A DNA stretch of 64,000 nucleotides, from contig NZ_JAQMHR010000003.1 in assembly GCF_028309625.1 (NCBI RefSeq), positions 1 through 64,000 on the forward strand. Reading direction: 5' to 3'. A program made the translations under genes and the position numbers. Positions within the stretch are counted from its first letter, which is position 1, and the number at the start of each line of letters is the position of its first letter. Under the pieces are notes generated by a model that was not told where the DNA came from, searched no databases, and saw nothing but the letters and a program-made list of their open reading frames with translations. Source of the DNA: Trichococcus sp. K1Tr (GTDB lineage Bacteria > Bacillota > Bacilli > Lactobacillales > Aerococcaceae). Below, in pieces: positions 59,242-64,000 of the stretch.

Positions 59242-60102
59242 ATGAAATTAAGATACGTTTCAGCCATAGTCAGTCTTGCTGCCGTTTTTGCGCTGTCTGC
59301 CTGCGGACCTGTTGTCGATGAGGAATCCATCACCGCAGTCGGCTCTTCTGCGCTGCAACCGTTAGTGGAAGCTGCAGGGGAACAATTCAGTGCGGAAAAT
59401 CTGGGTAAATTCGTCAATGTCCAAGGCGGCGGAACCGGAACTGGCTTGAGCCAAATTGCCGCAGGTGCGGTCGACATCGGCAATTCGGATATTTTTGCCG
59501 AAGAGCGGGAAGGGATCGATGCCAGCCAATTGGTGGACCACCGTGTCGCCATCGTCGGGATTACGCCTATCGTGACGCCGGGCGTCGGTGTAACGGATAT
59601 TTCCATGGAAGAGTTGCGCGGCATCTTTACCGGTAAATACAGCAATTGGTCCGAATTGGGCGGAAAGGATCTGCCGATCGTCGTATTGAATCGTGCGAAG
59701 GGCAGCGGAACCAGGGCGACATTCGATAAATGGGTTCTGGCCGGAGAAGAAAGCATCATCACCCAAGAGCAGGAATCCAACGGGACTGTCCGTCAGATTG
59801 TTGCTTCAACACCAGGCACCATCAGCTATGTATCGTTCTCCTACGTCAATGAAGATGTAGAGGCGCTCTCCATCGATGGGGTGAAGCCGACACCGGAAAA
59901 CGTTACGACTAACGCATGGGTCATCTGGGCCTATGAACATATGTACACGAATGGCGAACCTACCGGATTGACGAAAGAATTCCTGGATTACATGCTGTCG
60001 GAAGATGTGCAAGGCAATCTGATCGAAGCGTTGGGATACATTCCTTCGACGCAAATGAAGGTAGACAGGGACATTCAAGGAAACGTAACACCGATCGAAT
60101 AA
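59242..60102 (+). CDS. pstS: Phosphate ABC transporter substrate-binding lipoprotein PstS (second)
   Basis: 286 residues, streptococcal/lactococcal-type PstS. Signal peptide ends ALSAC with lipidated Cys21. AVGSSALQPLVEAAGEQF, GGGTGTGLSQIAAGAVDIGNSDIF and LNRAKGSGTRATFDKWVL form the phosphate site. ATG follows ATGGGAGG. It heads the second operon pstS-pstC-pstA-pstB-pstB-phoU and differs in length and motifs from the first PstS. Confidence 0.95.
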   Translation: MKLRYVSAIVSLAAVFALSACGPVVDEESITAVGSSALQPLVEAAGEQFSAENLGKFVNVQGGGTGTGLSQIAAGAVDIGNSDIFAEEREGIDASQLVDHRVAIVGITPIVTPGVGVTDISMEELRGIFTGKYSNWSELGGKDLPIVVLNRAKGSGTRATFDKWVLAGEESIITQEQESNGTVRQIVASTPGTISYVSFSYVNEDVEALSIDGVKPTPENVTTNAWVIWAYEHMYTNGEPTGLTKEFLDYMLSEDVQGNLIEALGYIPSTQMKVDRDIQGNVTPIE

Positions 60103-60126
60103 CAGCAACTGAAATATCATTGTGAT

Positions 60127-60160
60127 GAAAGGCTGCCGCCTTTTCGGAGGACGGCCCTTT
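60127..60160 (+). terminator. Intercistronic hairpin after the second pstS
   Basis: GGCTGCCGCC and GGAGGACGGCC form a GC-rich stem (with mismatches) followed by CTTTTCG. It sits in the same place as the hairpin after the first pstS and may raise pstS mRNA relative to downstream genes. Confidence 0.5.
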
Positions 60161-60195
60161 TCGTTGCGGCTCAAAGTTTAAGAGGAGGGTTTCTC

Positions 60196-61119
60196 TTGGA
60201 AATGACACCAGGAAACTTAATGAAAAAGTCAAGTAAACGCAGATTGGAATCATTTGGACGCACCATCAGTCTGATCAGCACGGCAGTCATCGTCTTCATC
60301 GTGCTGTCCATTTTATATTTTGTCACCAGCAAAGGGATATCCACCTTTGTTACGGATGGCGTATCGTTAGGTGATTTTTTGACGAAAAGCATCTGGAACC
60401 CCGGTACCGTCGCTGATGACGGCACACCATTAGTAGGAGCCTTACCGATGATCGCAGGCTCATTTTTGGTCACTTTGATTTCCGCAGCTTTGGCGACACC
60501 GTTTGCCGTGGCTGCTGCCTTATTCATGACGGAAATTTCACCGAAATCCGGGAAAAAAATCCTGCAGCCGGTTATCGAACTGTTGGTTGGTATTCCGTCT
60601 GTTGTATATGGATTCATCGGATTGACTGTGGTTGTGCCGTTTGTCCGCTCGTTGTTCGGCGGTACCGGATTCGGTATTCTTTCTTCCACCTTGGTCCTGT
60701 TCGTCATGATTTTGCCGACCGTGACCAGCATGTCAGTGGATGCTTTGAACGCAGTCCCGCGTCATTACCGGGAAGCTTCCCTTGCTATGGGAGGGACGCG
60801 CTGGCAGACCATTTATAAGGTGGTTTTGCGGGCAGCTACCCCAGGCCTTATGACTGCGGTCGTCTTCGGGATGGCGCGAGCGTTCGGAGAAGCCTTGGCG
60901 GTTCAAATGGTCATCGGGAATGCAACGTTGATGCCGAATAGCCTGGTGACGCCGGCTTCAACATTGACAAGTATTTTGACGATGAGCATGGGGAACACCG
61001 TGATGGGAACCCTGGAAAACAATGTCCTCTGGTCATTGGCGACCATCCTCCTGTTGATGGCTTTATTCTTCAATATTTTGACACGCTACATCGGTAAGAA
61101 AGGAGCCGTTAAAAAATGA
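60196..61119 (+). CDS. pstC: Phosphate ABC transporter permease PstC (second)
   Basis: 307 residues from TTG 60196 after GAGGAGGG. Six membrane segments; PstC-specific segment SIWNPGTVADDGTPLVGALPMIAGSFLVTL and EAA loop VDALNAVPRHYREASLAMGGTRWQTIYKVVLRAATPG. Its stop overlaps the next start (ATGA). Clearly a separate lineage from the first PstC. Confidence 0.95.
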   Translation: MEMTPGNLMKKSSKRRLESFGRTISLISTAVIVFIVLSILYFVTSKGISTFVTDGVSLGDFLTKSIWNPGTVADDGTPLVGALPMIAGSFLVTLISAALATPFAVAAALFMTEISPKSGKKILQPVIELLVGIPSVVYGFIGLTVVVPFVRSLFGGTGFGILSSTLVLFVMILPTVTSMSVDALNAVPRHYREASLAMGGTRWQTIYKVVLRAATPGLMTAVVFGMARAFGEALAVQMVIGNATLMPNSLVTPASTLTSILTMSMGNTVMGTLENNVLWSLATILLLMALFFNILTRYIGKKGAVKK

Positions 61120-62006
61120 ACATGAATCCCAAAAAAGTAGACAAATTTATGGTCGGCCTGATCTACCTGTTTTCCGGAACGATCATCCTTATCTTGGCAA
61201 GTCTGCTGCTCTTTATTCTATGGCGCGGCCTGCCCCAGTTCTCATGGGAATTTTTGACGGCTCCGGCAAAATCCTTTCAGGTAGGCGGCGGAATCGGAGT
61301 GCAGTTATTCAATTCCTTTTACCTATTGGTCCTGACGCTGCTGATCAGCACGCCTCTTGCACTGGGCGCGGCTATTTACCTTTCGGAATATGCACCTCAA
61401 AATTGGTTTACCGACATCATCCGTACTGCTATCGAAGTTTTGAGCTCCTTGCCGTCAGTTGTAGTCGGTCTCTTCGGATTCTTGATCTTCGTCATCCAGT
61501 ATGGTTTTGGCTTCTCGATCCTTTCGGGAGCCTTGTCCCTGACCATCTTCAATCTGCCGCTTTTGACGCGCACAATCGAAGATTCCTTGCGGGCGATCCC
61601 GTCTTCCCAGCGTGAAGCTGGATTGGCGTTGGGCCTTTCCCGCTGGGAGACAGTGACGCTGATCATTCTTCCGGCTGCTTTGCCGGGTATTCTGACCGGG
61701 ATGATTTTAGCTGCGGGCCGTATTTTCGGTGAAGCAGCCGCATTGATCTATACAGCTGGGCAGAGCGCGCCGGCTTTGGATTTCACAAACTGGAATCCGC
61801 AATCCATCACAAGTCCGTTGAATATTTTCCGGCCTGCCGAAACATTGGCTGTGCACATTTGGAAAATCAACAGTGAAGGCGTGAAACCGGATGGAGCGCA
61901 AGTATCCGCTGGTGCCTCAGCAGTACTGGTGTTGGCGGTCCTCATCTTCAATCTGACTGCCAGAAGTTTGGGCAGAAGATTGCAGAAGAAGGCTACTTCA
62001 GCATAG
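61116..62006 (+). CDS. pstA: Phosphate ABC transporter permease PstA (second)
   Basis: 296 residues, six membrane segments. SWEFLTAPAKSFQVGGGIGVQLFNSFYLLVL after TM1 and EDSLRAIPSSQREAGLALGLSRWETVTLIILPAALPG as the EAA loop mark PstA. ATG 61116 overlaps the pstC stop by 4 nt. The late loop with WKINSEGVKPDGAQVSAGASAV is extracellular. Confidence 0.95.
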   Translation: MNMNPKKVDKFMVGLIYLFSGTIILILASLLLFILWRGLPQFSWEFLTAPAKSFQVGGGIGVQLFNSFYLLVLTLLISTPLALGAAIYLSEYAPQNWFTDIIRTAIEVLSSLPSVVVGLFGFLIFVIQYGFGFSILSGALSLTIFNLPLLTRTIEDSLRAIPSSQREAGLALGLSRWETVTLIILPAALPGILTGMILAAGRIFGEAAALIYTAGQSAPALDFTNWNPQSITSPLNIFRPAETLAVHIWKINSEGVKPDGAQVSAGASAVLVLAVLIFNLTARSLGRRLQKKATSA

Positions 62007-62039
62007 AACCGGAAAATTGATTTGAAGGAGGGACCCTTG

Positions 62040-62846
62040 ATGGGGAATGAAAAAACACTGGAAACGAATATCATCCGGATGCGTCCTGAGGCTGAAGTTG
62101 CCCTGAAGACAAATGATCTGCATGTTCATTATGGCGATTTCGAAGCAATCAAAGGCGTTTCCATGGAATTTGAAAAGAATAAAATCACCTCGCTGATCGG
62201 ACCGAGCGGGTGCGGAAAATCCACTTATCTTCGTTCGCTGAACCGGATGAACGACGCTGTTCCCGGCGCAAAAGTGACTGGGGAAATCATTTACCAAGGC
62301 ATTGATGTGAACGTACCTGAAGTCGATGTATTCGAAGTGCGGAAAAATATCGGGATGGTATTCCAAAGACCGAATCCTTTCAGCAAATCGATTTATGAGA
62401 ACATCGCTTTTGCACTGAGAAGGCATGGCCTGAAAGATAAGTCGGCATTGGACGAAATCATCGAAACCAGCCTGAAACAAGCTGCCCTTTGGGACCAAGT
62501 GAAGGACCAGTTGAACAAAAGCGCCTTAGCACTTTCGGGCGGCCAACAGCAACGTCTCTGCATCGCACGCGCGATCGCACTGAAACCGGATATCCTGCTT
62601 TTGGATGAACCTGCCAGCGCGTTGGATCCGATATCGACTTCTCAAGTCGAAGAAACCTTGCTGGAGTTGAAGGAAAAGTATACGATCATCATTGTTACAC
62701 ATAATATGCAACAAGCATCGCGGATCAGTGACTATACGGCGTTCTTCTATTTGGGCAATGTCATTGAATATGATGAGACCAGAAAAATCTTTACCCGTCC
62801 GAAGATTCAACAGACGGAAAATTATGTTTCTGGGCATTTCGGCTAG
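62040..62846 (+). CDS. pstB: Phosphate ABC transporter ATP-binding protein PstB (second)
   Basis: ATG 62040, seven bases after AAGGAGGG, gives 268 residues; the TTG at 62022 precedes the ribosome site and is not used. Walker [53 protein letters not shown] and [12 protein letters not shown]. An N-terminal extension of about 20 residues precedes the first strand. Paired with a further pstB 12 bp downstream. Confidence 0.95.
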   Translation: MGNEKTLETNIIRMRPEAEVALKTNDLHVHYGDFEAIKGVSMEFEKNKITSLIGPSGCGKSTYLRSLNRMNDAVPGAKVTGEIIYQGIDVNVPEVDVFEVRKNIGMVFQRPNPFSKSIYENIAFALRRHGLKDKSALDEIIETSLKQAALWDQVKDQLNKSALALSGGQQQRLCIARAIALKPDILLLDEPASALDPISTSQVEETLLELKEKYTIIIVTHNMQQASRISDYTAFFYLGNVIEYDETRKIFTRPKIQQTENYVSGHFG

Positions 62847-62858
62847 GAGGAAAGCAAC

Positions 62859-63623
62859 GTGAACAGCACAAAACCCATTATTGAAACGCGTGATGTACAT
62901 TTATATTACGGAAAGAACGAAGCGTTGAAGGGCATTTCGCTTGATTTTCATAAAAAAGAAATCACGGCTCTGATCGGGCCGAGCGGATGCGGAAAATCCA
63001 CCTACCTAAGGACCCTGAATCGCATGAATGACCTGATTCCGGATGTGACGGTCACCGGGAAAATCAGTTTCAATGACCAGGATATCTACAGTCCGCAAAT
63101 GGACACCGTAGAGTTGCGGAAAAAGGTCGGCATGGTTTTCCAACAACCGAACCCATTCCCGTTTTCGGTATTCGACAATGTAGCATATGGCTTACGCATC
63201 GCCGGGATGAAGGACAAGGAAAAAATCGCCCGGATCGTGGAAGAAAGCCTGAAGAAAGCAGCTGTCTGGGATGATGTCAAAGATAAATTGAATCAGAGCG
63301 CCTTATCTTTATCAGGTGGCCAACAGCAACGTGTCTGCATCGCACGGGTCTTGGCAATCGAACCGGAAGTCATTTTGTTGGATGAACCGACGAGCGCGTT
63401 GGATCCGATTTCCAGTGCTCAGATCGAACGGATGCTTATGGAATTGAAAGAAGATTACACGATGATCATTGTTACGCATAATATGCAACAAGCATCGCGG
63501 ATTTCTGATAACACTGCCTTTTTCTTGAACGGGGAATTGATTGAATTCGGCGAAACCAGCCAAATCTTCACCAATCCAAAAGAAAAACAAACGGAAGATT
63601 ATATTTCTGGACGTTTCGGCTGA
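62859..63623 (+). CDS. pstB: Phosphate ABC transporter ATP-binding protein PstB (third)
   Basis: 254 residues from GTG 62859 after AGGAGGAAAG. Walker [55 protein letters not shown] and [11 protein letters not shown]. All motifs are intact, so it is not a decayed copy. The two PstBs may form a heterodimer or allow two interchangeable homodimers; similar pstB pairs occur in lactobacilli and streptococci. Confidence 0.95.
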   Translation: MNSTKPIIETRDVHLYYGKNEALKGISLDFHKKEITALIGPSGCGKSTYLRTLNRMNDLIPDVTVTGKISFNDQDIYSPQMDTVELRKKVGMVFQQPNPFPFSVFDNVAYGLRIAGMKDKEKIARIVEESLKKAAVWDDVKDKLNQSALSLSGGQQQRVCIARVLAIEPEVILLDEPTSALDPISSAQIERMLMELKEDYTMIIVTHNMQQASRISDNTAFFLNGELIEFGETSQIFTNPKEKQTEDYISGRFG

Positions 63624-63666
63624 TCCGTTGCATAATGAAAGATATTTACAAAGGGGTTGGTTTGCG

Positions 63667-64000
63667 ATGAGACGAGTATTTGAAGAGGAACTAAAGAGTT
63701 TGCACGCTCACTTTTTGAAGATGGGTGTGTTGGTCAATGAAGCAATCCAGAAATCAGTGGATGCTTTTGTCACGCATGACAAAGAATTAGCGCAGCAAGT
63801 CATAGATGAAGATGCAGCCATCAATAAACTCGAGAACGATTTGGAAATCGAATGTTTCGAACTGATAGCCTTGCAACAGCCAGTCACTACTGACTTGCGC
63901 AAAATAGTGACCGTGATGAAAGCCAGTGCGGATTTGGAACGGATCGGCGATCATGCGGTCAGTATCGCAAAGTCGACGATCAAAGTGAAAGGCACCAAGC
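63667..64000 (+). CDS. phoU: Phosphate signalling protein PhoU (second), cut by the window end
   Basis: The first 111 codons of a second PhoU, from ATG 63667 after AAAGGGG. RRVFEEELKSLHAHFLKMGVLVNEA and FELIALQQPVTTDLRKIVTVMKASADLERIGDHAVSIAKST match the first half of PhoU and the product of 58192-58866. The rest lies beyond the window. Last visible gene of the second pst operon. Confidence 0.93.
   Translation, partial: MRRVFEEELKSLHAHFLKMGVLVNEAIQKSVDAFVTHDKELAQQVIDEDAAINKLENDLEIECFELIALQQPVTTDLRKIVTVMKASADLERIGDHAVSIAKSTIKVKGTK

Overview
The window reads as chromosomal DNA of a low-to-mid GC Gram-positive bacterium of the order Lactobacillales. A Carnobacteriaceae member close to Trichococcus is my best guess, inferred from gene content only. 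The signs are strong AGGAGG ribosome binding sites with frequent GTG and TTG starts, a malolactic/malic enzyme, a class II GalT, a CIRCE-controlled groESL, a T-box leader and Bacillus-like gene order in two long blocks. No prophage, CRISPR array or intact insertion sequence was seen.

Layout. 1-0.2 kb: the 5S rRNA end of an rRNA operon. 0.2-7 kb: CAP-domain protein, lipoprotein, universal stress protein, thioesterase, malolactic/malic enzyme plus fumarase, and an acetyltransferase. 7-9 kb: proline T-box leader and an archaeal/eukaryotic-type prolyl-tRNA synthetase, followed by a structured repeat. 9-14 kb: UPF0291 protein, an mhqO-mhqD quinone/electrophile detoxification pair with a MhqR-like operator, galT and a LacI regulator, and a CsbD protein. 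14-24 kb: a block ordered like the Bacillus ydi region (tsaB, two GNATs, tsaD, HAD phosphatase, ABC-F protein, rex, ydiK-like, CPBP protease, groES, groEL), then two more structured repeats. 24-31.5 kb: a CsoR-family repressor with a MATE exporter, the fructose PTS operon fruR-fruK-fruA, and a lone argG. 31.5-39.5 kb: an initiating sugar-phosphate transferase, pncB-nadE, an LTA-synthase-like protein, tagO and an IMPACT-family protein. 39.7-51.4 kb: murE, degV, thpR, comFA-comFC, hpf, secA, prfB (with programmed frameshift), ftsE-ftsX, again Bacillus-like. 51.7-64 kb: a phosphate regulon made of phoP-phoR, pstSCAB-phoU and a second pstSCABB-phoU cut by the window end.

How the genes work together. 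PhoR-PhoP probably activates both pst operons through direct TTTACA repeats with 11-bp periodicity in front of each pstS. Envelope genes (tagO, LTA-synthase-like, sugar transferase, murE, ftsEX, secA) lie together. Redox and stress genes (rex, groESL, usp, mhq) sit in the first half.

The most unusual feature is a family of three multi-hairpin intergenic repeats, one after proS and two in tandem after groEL. They share a closing AATCC/GGATT helix and conserved internal motifs, and each follows an ATGA tetranucleotide. They may be non-autonomous mobile elements or structured RNAs. A CsoR-like repressor lacking all three copper ligands and an 18-bp perfect inverted repeat inside a coding region are the next most notable items.
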